Shown here one piece after another: positions 1 through 9,318 of a DNA stretch of 64,000 nt. Each line of letters opens with the position of its first letter. The stretch's first letter is position 1. Below the pieces are notes generated by a model. The model was not told where the DNA came from, searched no databases, and worked only from the letters and a program-made list of their open reading frames with translations. The stretch is from Niallia taxi (GTDB lineage: Bacteria > Bacillota > Bacilli > Bacillales > Cytobacillaceae), in the NCBI RefSeq assembly GCF_032818155.1, contig NZ_CP102589.1, positions 606,001-670,000 of the forward strand, read 5' to 3'. The translations under genes were made by a program, and so were the position numbers.

Positions 1-279
1 GGTGCTTTTTTAGTGGCAGTACTCAGTCAAGTGTTCGCAAGGCGGTATAAGACACCTGTCATCATTTTTTCGGTGGCAGGAATTATTCCACTCGTACCAG
101 GCGGGATGGCGTATGATGCAATGAGAAAATTTGTGGAAAACGACTATTACTACGCTGTCAGCCTTGCTGCCAAGGCCTTTTTAATATCGGGATCCATTGC
201 AATAGGATTAATGTTCTCTGAAGTAATCAATCAGTTAATGTATAAACGAAAAACTAGAAAAAGCAATGGAAGCATCTAA
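1..279 (+). CDS. Threonine/serine exporter (ThrE/YjjB type) small subunit, 3' part
   Basis: The reading frame is open from the first base, so the gene starts before the window; 92 codons are visible. The fragment has two hydrophobic segments and the glycine/proline stretch PLVPGGMAYDAMRKF, which is typical of the ThrE_2 (DUF3815, YjjB) membrane domain. Family members export threonine and serine, usually as a two-gene pair whose larger partner would lie upstream, outside the window. The hairpin of the terminator overlaps the last codons. The family call rests on the motif and topology; the substrate is inferred. Confidence 0.75.
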   Translation, partial: GAFLVAVLSQVFARRYKTPVIIFSVAGIIPLVPGGMAYDAMRKFVENDYYYAVSLAAKAFLISGSIAIGLMFSEVINQLMYKRKTRKSNGSI

Positions 280-304
280 GGAGTGCTTCCATTGCTTTTT
301 TAGT
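258..304 (+). terminator. Intrinsic terminator overlapping the exporter stop codon
   Basis: Perfect 16-bp stem (258-273 with 285-300, arm AAAAAGCAATGGAAGC) with an 11-nt loop that contains the stop codon, ending in a T-run. Confidence 0.85.
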
Positions 305-432
305 TATGTAACAGGTTGTTCCTATAAAGTAACAAGTTCCATTCGGTGTGACTAAGTACTAAATACGGAAGATGTATTTACTATGTATTGCAAGCGTTGT
401 AACGTATAGATGTAAAGCAAAAGGGAGCGTTG

Positions 433-1188
433 CTATTTCCCTTCATCCCTGTCAATTAAGGAGGATTGCATATAGTCAAAGGTTTCTTTTCCTAACCGTT
501 CAATCAGAAACATGACTGGTATTTGAGTCGTTAAATTGACATTTCCTAAATATTCCGTCGTTATATAATAGGCGAGGTTATAATCAGACATTTTGGCCAG
601 CGAGCTGTCAGAGTGATTCGTCAAGCTTACGATGATGCTTCCATCCTGCTTAAGGCGGTCAAGCTTTTCCATTGTTGACTTAGATTCGCCTGACACAGAC
701 AGCACGATCGTGACACTGTCAGTTATATAGTGGCTATAAATTGGGAAATATGGGTCTTTAATATGAAGAGAAAATTTCTTAAGCCCAGAGAAGAACCTTG
801 CGCCATATTCTGCAATTACACCTGAAGTGCCTGCACCGATAAAAATGACGATTTTCGCTTTTGCCACTACTTCGGCAATTTCTCGGATTTTAGTTTCATA
901 GTTTGCTGATAATGTTCTTTCTACAAAGTCGGAGACCGTCGTATATGTATTGTTTAAACGGTAGGTTTCTTCTTCTGCAAGATAATTTTTCAGATGAACC
1001 TTGAATTCTGTGAAGCCATCGAAGCCTAGTTTTTTGCAGAAACGAAGTATGGTTGTTGTGGAGACATGAGTTTCATTTGCGAGTTCCCGTATTCTCATAT
1101 AGGTTACTTCACGGGAATTTTTCATGATGTAATTGTAAAGCTCGTATTCTAGATCAGAAAAGGTTTGAATCTGCTCATTTGTAAACAT
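433..1188 (-). CDS. RpiR/MurR-family transcriptional regulator (HTH plus SIS domain)
   Basis: 251 aa. The N-terminal 75 residues form an RpiR-type helix-turn-helix (THVSTTTILRFCKKLGF region). Residues about 105-235 form a sugar-phosphate-binding SIS domain, with IFIGAGTSGVIAEYGARF and the serine-rich LSVSGESKST phosphosugar loop. It is divergent from the GH4 glycosidase at 1300, with 111 bp between, so it very probably senses a phosphosugar and controls that gene. Start: ATG at 1188, preceded by GGATGTG. Whether it represses or activates cannot be read from the sequence. Confidence 0.85.
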   Translation of the reverse strand: MFTNEQIQTFSDLEYELYNYIMKNSREVTYMRIRELANETHVSTTTILRFCKKLGFDGFTEFKVHLKNYLAEEETYRLNNTYTTVSDFVERTLSANYETKIREIAEVVAKAKIVIFIGAGTSGVIAEYGARFFSGLKKFSLHIKDPYFPIYSHYITDSVTIVLSVSGESKSTMEKLDRLKQDGSIIVSLTNHSDSSLAKMSDYNLAYYITTEYLGNVNLTTQIPVMFLIERLGKETFDYMQSSLIDRDEGK

Positions 1189-1299
1189 ATTAACACATCC
1201 ATTAAAAAGATTTACTCCAACTTAGATAATCTTATTATAACAAATTTAGAAATTGAAAAGGGTTGCACACCCAAAAATAAGAAAAAGGGGCGTTCGTAG
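1189..1299. promoter_or_regulatory. Divergent control region between rpiR-type regulator and GH4 gene
   Basis: This AT-rich 111-bp spacer must hold promoters for both genes and probably the RpiR-type operator. TTATTATAAC near 1231-1240 could serve as a -10 for the glycosidase. I could not define a clear operator palindrome or a catabolite (cre) box. The ribosome site of the glycosidase is AAAAAGGGG, just before 1300. Confidence 0.4.
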
Positions 1300-2637
1300 A
1301 TGAGCAATGGAATTAAGATTGTAACGATTGGCGGAGGATCTAGCTACACACCAGAACTTGTGGAAGGATTTATTAAAAGATATGACTCTCTGCCAATACG
1401 TGAGCTTTGGCTTGTAGATATTCCAGAAGGACAAGAGAAGTTGGAGATTGTCGGTAACTTAGCAAAGCGTATGGTGAAAAAAGCAGGCTTGCCAATTGAA
1501 GTTCATTTAACACTTGACCGCAGAGAGGCGTTAAAGGATGCAGACTTCGTAACAACTCAATTCCGAGTTGGTTTGTTGGCTGCAAGAGCGAAGGATGAAA
1601 GAATTCCTTTAAAATATAATGTAATCGGACAAGAGACAAATGGGCCTGGCGGTCTTTTCAAAGGCTTGCGCACAATCCCTGTTATTCTTGATATTGTTAA
1701 AGATATGGAAGAGCTTTGTCCAAATGCTTGGCTCATCAACTTTACAAACCCTGCAGGAATGGTGACAGAAGCAGTGCTTCGCCACAGCAACTGGAGAAAA
1801 ATTGTTGGCTTGTGCAATGTTCCGATTTCAATCCAAATGAGTGTAGCTAAGCTGTTGGAAGTTGAACCTGAACGTGTACATGTTGATTTTGCAGGACTGA
1901 ACCACATGGTATATGGACTTCATGTATATCTTGACGGTAAAGATGTTACAAAAGAAGTGCTTGATGAAATGACATCCGGCAAGCATGCAAGTGCGACTAT
2001 GCGTAATATTGCTGCAATTGACTGGGATCCAGACTTTATTAAGGCACTTGGGGCTATTCCATGCGGATACCACCGTTACTACTACAAGCAGGCACAAATG
2101 CTTGAGCACGAGCACGAGGAAGCAGCAGAACAAGGTACACGTGCAGAGGTTGTGCAAAAGCTGGAAAAAGAGCTGTTTGAACTTTACAAGGATGAAAACC
2201 TTGCTATTAAACCGCCACAGCTTGAAAAGCGCGGTGGAGCATACTACAGTGATGCAGCCTGCAGTCTAATTGACTCTATGTACAATGACAAGCGTGACAT
2301 CCAGCCTGTTAACACAATCAATAACGGAGCAATTGCCAGCATTCCAGATGAATCAGCAGTTGAAATCAGCAGTGTCATCACAAAGGACGGCCCTAAACCG
2401 ATTTCTATCGGCGATCTTCCTGTACCTGTCAGAGGATTGGTACAACAAATCAAGTCCTTTGAAAGAGTAGCAGCAGAAGCAGCTGTAACAGGCGATTATG
2501 ATAAAGCATTGCTTGCTTTAACAATCAACCCGCTATTGCCTTCTGATAAAGTTGCGAAAGAAATTCTGAATGAAATGCTTGAAGCACATAAAGAGCATTT
2601 ACCGCAGTTCTTTAAAGAAGATAAAGTACTATCTTAA
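1300..2637 (+). CDS. 6-phospho-beta-glucosidase, glycoside hydrolase family 4
   Basis: 445 aa, full length for GH4. These enzymes act in the cytoplasm and hydrolyse phosphorylated beta-glucosides (cellobiose-6-P type) by an unusual NAD+- and Mn2+-dependent redox elimination. Visible motifs: the N-terminal Rossmann loop VTIGGGSSYTPELVEG; NPAGMVTEA; CNVP with the metal-ligand Cys172; and Asn201-His202 of GLNHM, the second metal ligand. GH4 also contains alpha-galactosidases and alpha-glucosidases, but the CNVP and NHM pattern and the sequence near GQETNGPGGLFKGLRTIP fit the 6-phospho-beta-glucosidase branch (LicH/CelF). No PTS transporter lies next to it, so its substrate must be brought in by a system elsewhere. 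Confidence 0.88.
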   Translation: MSNGIKIVTIGGGSSYTPELVEGFIKRYDSLPIRELWLVDIPEGQEKLEIVGNLAKRMVKKAGLPIEVHLTLDRREALKDADFVTTQFRVGLLAARAKDERIPLKYNVIGQETNGPGGLFKGLRTIPVILDIVKDMEELCPNAWLINFTNPAGMVTEAVLRHSNWRKIVGLCNVPISIQMSVAKLLEVEPERVHVDFAGLNHMVYGLHVYLDGKDVTKEVLDEMTSGKHASATMRNIAAIDWDPDFIKALGAIPCGYHRYYYKQAQMLEHEHEEAAEQGTRAEVVQKLEKELFELYKDENLAIKPPQLEKRGGAYYSDAACSLIDSMYNDKRDIQPVNTINNGAIASIPDESAVEISSVITKDGPKPISIGDLPVPVRGLVQQIKSFERVAAEAAVTGDYDKALLALTINPLLPSDKVAKEILNEMLEAHKEHLPQFFKEDKVLS

Positions 2638-2650
2638 TAAATTGATAGCC

Positions 2651-2688
2651 AAAAAAGAGGAGTGTCCCAGAAGACACTCCTTTTTTTT
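2651..2688 (+). terminator. Intrinsic terminator of the GH4 gene
   Basis: Stem GGAGTGTC (2659-2666) with GACACTCC (2673-2680), extended by A-run/T-run pairing, 6-nt loop, then eight T. Confidence 0.85.
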
Positions 2689-2922
2689 ATCGAGAAAAAC
2701 AAAAAGGAACTATTTTACTATAAGCTTGTGCTAGGAAAAGAGAAGGTATGTCCTATTGACTATGTAGCGTATAGGAAAATAAATGCATTTATGGGTGTTT
2801 TTTGTCTTTATCCTTTATTTGGATATTGAATTATGGTAATTATTATATAGATGTTTGTTTTTTATTAGCTACATAGTAATAAAGAATGATAGCTAAAATT
2901 ATTTTTAAAGGAGAGAGGAAAA
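2689..2922 (+). promoter_or_regulatory. Upstream region of the type VII secretion locus
   Basis: AT-rich region ahead of yukE. A possible sigma-A promoter is TTGGAT at 2819-2824 with ATTATA at 2842-2847. A 10-bp perfect inverted repeat, ACTATGTAGC (2759-2768) and GCTACATAGT (2868-2877), lies on both sides of this promoter with about 100 bp between the arms. The yukE ribosome site is AAAGGAGAGAGG. Control by a known regulator is not shown. Confidence 0.4.
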
Positions 2923-3216
2923 ATGGCAGGAATCATTCGAGTAACTCCTGAAGAGCTTATTAGCATGTCAAATCGTTACGCAAGCGAGGGAAGTCAAGTT
3001 GGTGAACAAGTCACTCGTTTGGATCAAATGATCCAAGAATTAGAAAGCATGTGGGAAGGTCAATCAAGCCAGGCGTTCAGTGAGCAATATCAATCACTTC
3101 GCCCTTCATTCCTTAAAATGCAGCAATTGCTAGAGGATATATCCTCACAATTGAATAGCACAGCAAAAGCACTAGAAGATGCTGATGCACAAATTGCCAA
3201 TCAAATTCGCGGCTAA
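2923..3216 (+). CDS. yukE: WXG100-family secreted protein (EsxA/YukE)
   Basis: 97 aa, the usual WXG100 length. The Trp-Xaa-Gly turn is Trp44-Glu45-Gly46, between two amphipathic helices. These proteins fold as helical hairpins, dimerise, and are secreted by the EssC ATPase; they are needed for secretion of other substrates. It is the first gene of the T7SS locus and has its own strong ribosome site. The 177-bp gap to yukD contains a stem-loop, which suggests that most transcripts stop after yukE and that it is made in excess. Confidence 0.95.
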   Translation: MAGIIRVTPEELISMSNRYASEGSQVGEQVTRLDQMIQELESMWEGQSSQAFSEQYQSLRPSFLKMQQLLEDISSQLNSTAKALEDADAQIANQIRG

Positions 3217-3344
3217 GTGACTGAACTTAATATCGTTAGAGCTTAGAGCTTCTTCATGAGGTATGCATGATGGGTAACGAAATAATGGCGGATGTAGCTT
3301 TGTAAAAAGCCGTGTGTATATTAATAAACAAACTAAACCCTTGG

Positions 3345-3377
3345 AGGAGCGCTTGTATTCAAAGCGCTCCTTTATAT
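3345..3377 (+). terminator. Attenuator-like hairpin between yukE and yukD
   Basis: Perfect 10-bp stem AGGAGCGCTT (3345-3354) with AAGCGCTCCT (3362-3371), 7-nt loop, followed by a short T/A-rich tail (TTTATATTT). The weak U-tract suggests partial termination, so downstream genes would be read at a lower level than yukE. Confidence 0.6.
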
Positions 3378-3393
3378 TTCGAGGTGGAAAAAT

Positions 3394-3633
3394 ATGTATA
3401 TAGAAGTAACGGTCGATTTACATAAGTATGATAAGGAAACAATCGACTTGCGCTTATCAGACTTCTACACAATAAAAAAATTGGTTGACGTATCATGGCA
3501 GGTTTCACATATAGACAGCGTCCCGAGATCAGGGTATTGGGTGCGTGTAAAGAATAAACAAAAGGTATTCCCGGGAAATAGGCGGTTGGCAGATGCGGGA
3601 ATAACGTCTGGAGATATTATTGAAATTTTATGA
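3394..3633 (+). CDS. yukD: YukD/EsaB ubiquitin-like T7SS protein
   Basis: 79 aa. Short beta-grasp (ubiquitin-like) protein with the family start MYIEVTVDLHKYD and no C-terminal diglycine, so it is not expected to be conjugated. YukD/EsaB is a cytoplasmic component required for substrate secretion in Bacillus and Staphylococcus. Ribosome site GAGGTGG lies 8 bp before the ATG. It is followed by essB after 14 bp, so the two are cotranscribed. Confidence 0.9.
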   Translation: MYIEVTVDLHKYDKETIDLRLSDFYTIKKLVDVSWQVSHIDSVPRSGYWVRVKNKQKVFPGNRRLADAGITSGDIIEIL

Positions 3634-3647
3634 GGATGGTATAGAAA

Positions 3648-4811
3648 ATGCCGCAAAATGAACGTACATACTTAGAAAATAAATTAGATGCGTTGATAAA
3701 AAAAGATCAAAATCGCATTTCATTCGTCTTTCAAATCGAAAAGATAAAGATGGATGAAGAAGGTGAAGTCTTTATATTAAAGGATTTGGATAAACAGCTC
3801 CATAAGGAAATAAATGTATTAGAGGATGCTCTTTCAATAAGCATAGATATTCCAAGTACCTATCAATATGGTACATCTGTTCAAAAACTGCCGAAAAGAG
3901 ACAGGCTAAAAGTAATATATCAATTGATTCATAAAGTAAAGGATCACCGCGTTTCAAGGCTGCATCTTTTTATTAGCCCAGAAAACATTGTCGTGGACCA
4001 AGGGATGACCCCGTATTTCCTTCATTATGGAGTTAAAGAGAGCCTGCCTCCATATGAAAAAAAGGAAGAGCGGCTTTGGTATGAGCTTAAAGCGCTTGCT
4101 GCTTCGTGGGTAGATATCTCCCATTCGTTTGAGGAATATCTCCAATATGAAAAGACATTGGAATTGAGTGAAGACAGCAAAAAGGTGTTGGATGCTCCGT
4201 CATACGCCTCCCTGTTACAGATTATAGAGGAGTTTATTAGGAAGGATAAGGAATCTTCCTCTCACTATATAGAAGTGACAAAAAAGAAATGGAATTGGTT
4301 TCGAAACAGCCTGATTGCTGTGAGTATTCTGCTTGTGCCAGCCATTATTTATTCCTTTTATTCTATCTTTTTTCTGCAGCCAAAGCAGGCCAGAATCATC
4401 ACGGCACAAGAACAATACCTTTCTAGTTCCTACAGTGATGTAATCAGTACGCTCCAGCCTTATGAAATTGACCAATTGCCAAAGGTTGCAAAGTTTGAAC
4501 TGGCTATGTCTTACATCTCCAATGAAAACCTGACAGATGAGCAAAAGAAATTTGTCCGTAATACAGTCACACTGCAATCTGATTCTAAGTACTTGGATTA
4601 TTGGATACAAATTGGAAGAGGACAAGGAGAGGAGGCGCTTAAGACTGCTAGATTCCTCGAGGAGACAGATCTCATTGTTTTTGCCCTCATAAATTATCGG
4701 GAAAATATATCTGCTGATGAATCAATGGACAGTGAAGAACGCCAGCAAAAGATGGATGAAATCGACCGAGAGATTAAAGAATATCAGCAAGAGGAAGATA
4801 GCGAATCATAA
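3648..4811 (+). CDS. essB: EssB/YukC, T7SS membrane pseudokinase component
   Basis: 387 aa. Residues 1 to about 220 form the cytoplasmic pseudokinase-like domain. One membrane span follows at about 222-244 (NSLIAVSILLVPAIIYSFYS), then an extracytoplasmic helical region rich in charged residues. EssB/YukC is a core structural part of the Firmicute T7SS and contacts EsaA and EssC. The C-terminus is highly acidic (YQQEEDSES). Length is a little below the B. subtilis protein but all parts appear present. Confidence 0.92.
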   Translation: MPQNERTYLENKLDALIKKDQNRISFVFQIEKIKMDEEGEVFILKDLDKQLHKEINVLEDALSISIDIPSTYQYGTSVQKLPKRDRLKVIYQLIHKVKDHRVSRLHLFISPENIVVDQGMTPYFLHYGVKESLPPYEKKEERLWYELKALAASWVDISHSFEEYLQYEKTLELSEDSKKVLDAPSYASLLQIIEEFIRKDKESSSHYIEVTKKKWNWFRNSLIAVSILLVPAIIYSFYSIFFLQPKQARIITAQEQYLSSSYSDVISTLQPYEIDQLPKVAKFELAMSYISNENLTDEQKKFVRNTVTLQSDSKYLDYWIQIGRGQGEEALKTARFLEETDLIVFALINYRENISADESMDSEERQQKMDEIDREIKEYQQEEDSES

Positions 4812-4851
4812 TCGTTTATTTACTGGCAGTGATTAAAAAGGGGATTACAAG

Positions 4852-7800
4852 ATGTACACATTATTTGTATTTCACGATGATACATACGAAAAAGCCTATT
4901 TAGATAAGAATGAGTCAATAACAATGGGCACAGCACTAGAAATGGGTATCACAATGGCTATACCAGGCTGGGAAGGCCAATTGACAGTAGCTGTTGATAA
5001 AAATGGAGTTGCGACATATCAACATGAAAAGAAATGGGTCGAAATTCAAGAAAAGGAAAAGCACAATGTTAAGGCAGGGTCTGCAATTATTGAACTGGTT
5101 TTAATAAAAGAAATTCCTAACACAACGTTTTATATAGGAAAAAGGAAAGAAATCTACTTTGCAGCACAACAAGCAGAGCGTGAGAATGATTCGGAATTTT
5201 GGTTGCAAGAGGACCAAGATGAGCTGTCAGCTGGCTTTTTAATTGATGTTCATGAAGGATGCACAGTAAAGAAAGGAGAGTCCCGAGTATTTCTTAATGG
5301 CCATTTACTGGATTCAGACAGTGAATTGGCGCTTGGAGACATTCTCCTCTGGAATGGGATGGAAATTACACTTTTAGATGAAGATCTTCTATCCATTGCA
5401 ACTGTAAAAGAATATGGAACAACACTGGAAGAAATTAAGCCTCATCAATCAGAAATGAAAAAACGCTATCCACTGTACAGACGAACACCGAGAATGGTGT
5501 ATGAACTTCCAAAGGAAAAGGTTCAACTAACCTTTCCAGGACAGGAGGCACAGCATACAAAAAGACCTTTATGGTTAATAATCCTTCCGCCCTTAATGAT
5601 GCTTATCGTTATGGGAATTGTTGCGATTTTTATACCAAGAGGAATATTTATTGTCGTTTCTCTTGTTATGTTTGCGACAACTTTATTCACTTCAATCTTT
5701 CAGTATTTTAAGGATAAAGCAAACCGCAAAGAATGGGAGCTCAGAAGGCGCCGCATTTATACAAACTATTTAAATGAGAAGCGAGAAGAGCTTCACCTGC
5801 TTGCAGAAAAGCAACGTGAAGTACTTGATTTTCATTTTCCAGAGTTTGAGCGGATGAAATATATGGTCGCCGAAGTTTCGGACAGGATTTGGGAACGGAC
5901 ATTAACAAGCCAGGATTTTTTACAATTCCGTATCGGTACAGGAAAGGTGCCAGCAAGCTACAAAATCGACGTGAGCTCACAAGATATGTCTAACAGAGAA
6001 ATGGATGAACTAATGGAGGCGTCAAAGCAGCTTGAGAAGACCTATCAGGAGCTTGAGCCTCTGCCTGTCACTGTCGATCTTTCAAAAGGTGCGATTGGTT
6101 TAATAGGGAAAGAAGCAGTCTTAAAAAATGAGCTTCACCAGCTAGTTGGTCAACTTGCATTCTTCCACAGCTATCATGACGTCCGCTTTATCTTTATCTT
6201 TGATGAGAGGGAGTACAGCACATGGGAGTGGATGAAACGCCTGCCCCATTTTCAGCTTCCGAATTCACATGCAAAGGGCATGATTTATAACGAAAGCACG
6301 AGAGATCAGCTTCTTAGCTCGATTTATGAAATGATTCGGGAGAGAGATTTGGAGGAGGATAAGGAAAAGCTACTGTTCTCACCGCACTATATTTTCATCA
6401 TTGCCAACCAGCAGCTCATTTCTGAGCATGTCATCCTAGAATACCTGGAGGGTGAGCACAGGCATCTCGGTATATCTGTCATTTTTGCATCAGAAGCGAA
6501 GGAAAGCTTTTCCGATAATATTCATACACTTGTCCGATATATAAATGCCTCTCAAGGGGATATTTTAATGCAGGACAAAAAGGCTGTTGAAATTCCTTTC
6601 AAGCTTGATGTCCATAAGTATGAGAACAATGAATATTTCGCCAGAATGCTAAGGACTCTGAATCATCAGGTTGGAGTTACCAACTCGATTCCAGAAAGCG
6701 TATCTTTTATGGAAATGCTCCAACAAAAGGATGTTAAGGATATACCTATCCAAGAAAACTGGGAGAACAATCAGTCAGCTAAATCTCTTGCTGTTCCAAT
6801 TGGCCTAAAAGGGAAAACAGATGTAGTTCGGTTAAATTTACATGAAAAAGCCCACGGGCCTCACGGGTTATTGGCAGGGACAACAGGGTCAGGGAAAAGT
6901 GAATTTTTGCAGACGTATATATTATCCCTTGCTGTCCACTTTCATCCGCATGAGGTTGCCTTCCTGCTCATCGACTATAAAGGCGGAGGAATGGCCCAGC
7001 CGTTCAAAAATATGCCCCATCTGCTTGGGACTATTACGAATATTGAAGGAAGTAAAAACTTCAGCCAGCGTGCATTGGCTTCCATTAAGAGTGAGCTTAA
7101 GCGGCGCCAGCGTCTTTTTGACAAATACGAGGTGAATCATATTAATGATTACACACGCCTTTATAAACAGAATAAGAGTACAGAACCATTACCGCATCTG
7201 TTCCTGATTTCAGATGAATTTGCTGAATTGAAAAGTGAACAGCCTGATTTCATTCAAGAGTTAGTCAGTGCTGCGAGAATCGGGCGAAGCCTTGGTGTCC
7301 ATCTAATCTTGGCGACGCAAAAGCCAGGCGGCATAATTGATGCTCAAATCTGGAGTAATGCCCGCTTCCGTATTGCGTTGAAGGTTCAGAATGCAGAGGA
7401 CAGCAGAGAAATTCTCAAAAATGCAGATGCTTCCGGCTTAACGGTTACAGGAAGAGGGTATTTGCAAGTTGGCAATAATGAGGTGTACGAACTATTTCAA
7501 TCTGCTTGGAGCGGGGCGGCCTATAAAGATGAAGCATCTCTTAATGAGGATGAAGTTGCTCTTGTTACTGATCTTGGACTTGTGCCTTTATCAGAGCTTT
7601 CCTTACAAGAAACAATGGGGAAAGAGTCCATTACAGAAATGGAAGCAATTGTGGAGGAAATTGAAGCAGTCCAGCATAAGCTAGGACTTCAAAAAATTGC
7701 AAGTCCTTGGCTTCCGCCATTATCTCCGCGTATATATAAGCCAGATATAGCAAATGAAAGAGAAGATAACAAGGTCTTGCTCGCAATGGTCGATGAGCCA

Positions 7801-9318
7801 GAAAAACAAAGCCAGTCTCCGTATACGTATGAATGGGTGGAGGATGGCAATATTGGAATTTTTGGCTCATCAGGTTATGGTAAAACCCAAACAATGATTA
7901 CATTGCTAATGGGCATTGCTGCAGAGGCAAGCCCAGAGCAAGCACATTTCTATTTACTTGATTTCGGGAATGGAGGCTTAATGCCATTAAGGCAGCTTCC
8001 GCATACAGCAGACTATTTCCTTATGGATGAACAGCGTAAGACAAATAAATTTGTCGCCATTATTAAGAGTGAAATGGCAAAACGAAAGAGACTGTTCCAG
8101 CAAATGGAGGTAAGCTCAATCAAGATGTATAACACTCTTGCTGAGGATATCTTGCCATTATGGTTTATTGTCATTGATAACTATGATGTAGTAAAAGATG
8201 AAATGCATGATTTTGAAGCACAGATGAACCAGTTTGCAAGGGATGGCCAATCACTCGGCATTTATATGATTTTCAGTGCAACGAGAGTCAATTCCATTAG
8301 ACAAACGCTAATGAACAATCTCAGAACAAAAATTGTCCATTACTTAATGGATAACACGGAGGCATACTCAATTCTTGGCAGGGTACCATTTGAGCCAGAG
8401 CCTATCCCAGGGAGAGCAATCATCAAAAAAGATGCTGCCTTTTTCTCGCAAATATTGCTGCCGAATATTGGACTTGATGAGTACGAGCAATTGCGGTTGC
8501 TGAAAGAAGAAATTGATGCGCTAAAACAGAAGTATAACGAATTTGAAAAGCCGAAAGCTGTGCCAATGCTGCCTTCTGAATTGAATAATAAGCAATTCTA
8601 TCTGTATGTGAAGGAGCAAAGGCAAGGCTTGATTCCGATTGGCTTGGAAGAGGAGAGCGTTGAGCCTGTCAGCATCAACTTTGCCAAAATGAACCACTGT
8701 TTAATTCTCGGCCAGGCCCAAAAGGGAAAAACAAACGCTATGCAGCATATCTTAAGTGAGGCTGCACGCCAGCAAACGGAAAAGTTAGCAATCTTTGATT
8801 CTATTGATAGAAGTCTTTCTCATGTTGTTGATAGGGACACAGTCAGCTTTATTGATAATAAGGATAGTATTTCTGCTTGGCTTGAAAATGTGGAGAGCGT
8901 GTTAAAACAGAGAGAATCAGACTACGAGGAGGCTGTACGCAGCGGCAGAATGCCAGAAATTCAGCCGTTCATCTATATGTTTATTGATGGATACAGCAGG
9001 TTCTTGCAGCAAGTTGATAACCGCATCCAAGAAAACATCGTCCGCCTTATGAAAAATTACAGTCATCTTGGCTTCCATATTGTTGTTTCTGGAACAAATA
9101 ATGAGCTGACAAAAGGCTATGATCCGCTGACGCTGGAGCTGAAGCAGGTTCGTCAGGCACTTGTTCTTATGAAGAAGTCAGAGCAGACACTGTTCACACT
9201 TACCTATGAAAGACAGGAACAGGAAGTTCAGCCAGGGTTTGGATACTATGTGGAAAATGGCAAAGAAAAGAGAATCCAAATTCCGTTGATGTTAGTGGAA
9301 AGGAAGGTGAGCCTATAG
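4852..9318 (+). CDS. essC: EssC/YukB, T7SS FtsK/SpoIIIE-type ATPase
   Basis: 1488 aa, full length. Order: two N-terminal FHA-like domains (about 1-190), two membrane spans (about 238-282), a cytoplasmic linker, then three FtsK/SpoIIIE ATPase domains. Walker A motifs are GTTGSGKS (near 675), GSSGYGKT (near 1004) and the divergent GQAQKGKT (near 1287). Only the first domain has an acidic Walker B pair (LISDEFAEL); domains two and three have VIDNYD and FIDGYS. This matches EssC proteins in which domain one hydrolyses ATP and the others bind substrate. It is the motor of the secretion system. Its stop codon overlaps the esaA start by one base. Confidence 0.96.
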   Translation: MYTLFVFHDDTYEKAYLDKNESITMGTALEMGITMAIPGWEGQLTVAVDKNGVATYQHEKKWVEIQEKEKHNVKAGSAIIELVLIKEIPNTTFYIGKRKEIYFAAQQAERENDSEFWLQEDQDELSAGFLIDVHEGCTVKKGESRVFLNGHLLDSDSELALGDILLWNGMEITLLDEDLLSIATVKEYGTTLEEIKPHQSEMKKRYPLYRRTPRMVYELPKEKVQLTFPGQEAQHTKRPLWLIILPPLMMLIVMGIVAIFIPRGIFIVVSLVMFATTLFTSIFQYFKDKANRKEWELRRRRIYTNYLNEKREELHLLAEKQREVLDFHFPEFERMKYMVAEVSDRIWERTLTSQDFLQFRIGTGKVPASYKIDVSSQDMSNREMDELMEASKQLEKTYQELEPLPVTVDLSKGAIGLIGKEAVLKNELHQLVGQLAFFHSYHDVRFIFIFDEREYSTWEWMKRLPHFQLPNSHAKGMIYNESTRDQLLSSIYEMIRERDLEEDKEKLLFSPHYIFIIANQQLISEHVILEYLEGEHRHLGISVIFASEAKESFSDNIHTLVRYINASQGDILMQDKKAVEIPFKLDVHKYENNEYFARMLRTLNHQVGVTNSIPESVSFMEMLQQKDVKDIPIQENWENNQSAKSLAVPIGLKGKTDVVRLNLHEKAHGPHGLLAGTTGSGKSEFLQTYILSLAVHFHPHEVAFLLIDYKGGGMAQPFKNMPHLLGTITNIEGSKNFSQRALASIKSELKRRQRLFDKYEVNHINDYTRLYKQNKSTEPLPHLFLISDEFAELKSEQPDFIQELVSAARIGRSLGVHLILATQKPGGIIDAQIWSNARFRIALKVQNAEDSREILKNADASGLTVTGRGYLQVGNNEVYELFQSAWSGAAYKDEASLNEDEVALVTDLGLVPLSELSLQETMGKESITEMEAIVEEIEAVQHKLGLQKIASPWLPPLSPRIYKPDIANEREDNKVLLAMVDEPEKQSQSPYTYEWVEDGNIGIFGSSGYGKTQTMITLLMGIAAEASPEQAHFYLLDFGNGGLMPLRQLPHTADYFLMDEQRKTNKFVAIIKSEMAKRKRLFQQMEVSSIKMYNTLAEDILPLWFIVIDNYDVVKDEMHDFEAQMNQFARDGQSLGIYMIFSATRVNSIRQTLMNNLRTKIVHYLMDNTEAYSILGRVPFEPEPIPGRAIIKKDAAFFSQILLPNIGLDEYEQLRLLKEEIDALKQKYNEFEKPKAVPMLPSELNNKQFYLYVKEQRQGLIPIGLEEESVEPVSINFAKMNHCLILGQAQKGKTNAMQHILSEAARQQTEKLAIFDSIDRSLSHVVDRDTVSFIDNKDSISAWLENVESVLKQRESDYEEAVRSGRMPEIQPFIYMFIDGYSRFLQQVDNRIQENIVRLMKNYSHLGFHIVVSGTNNELTKGYDPLTLELKQVRQALVLMKKSEQTLFTLTYERQEQEVQPGFGYYVENGKEKRIQIPLMLVERKVSL

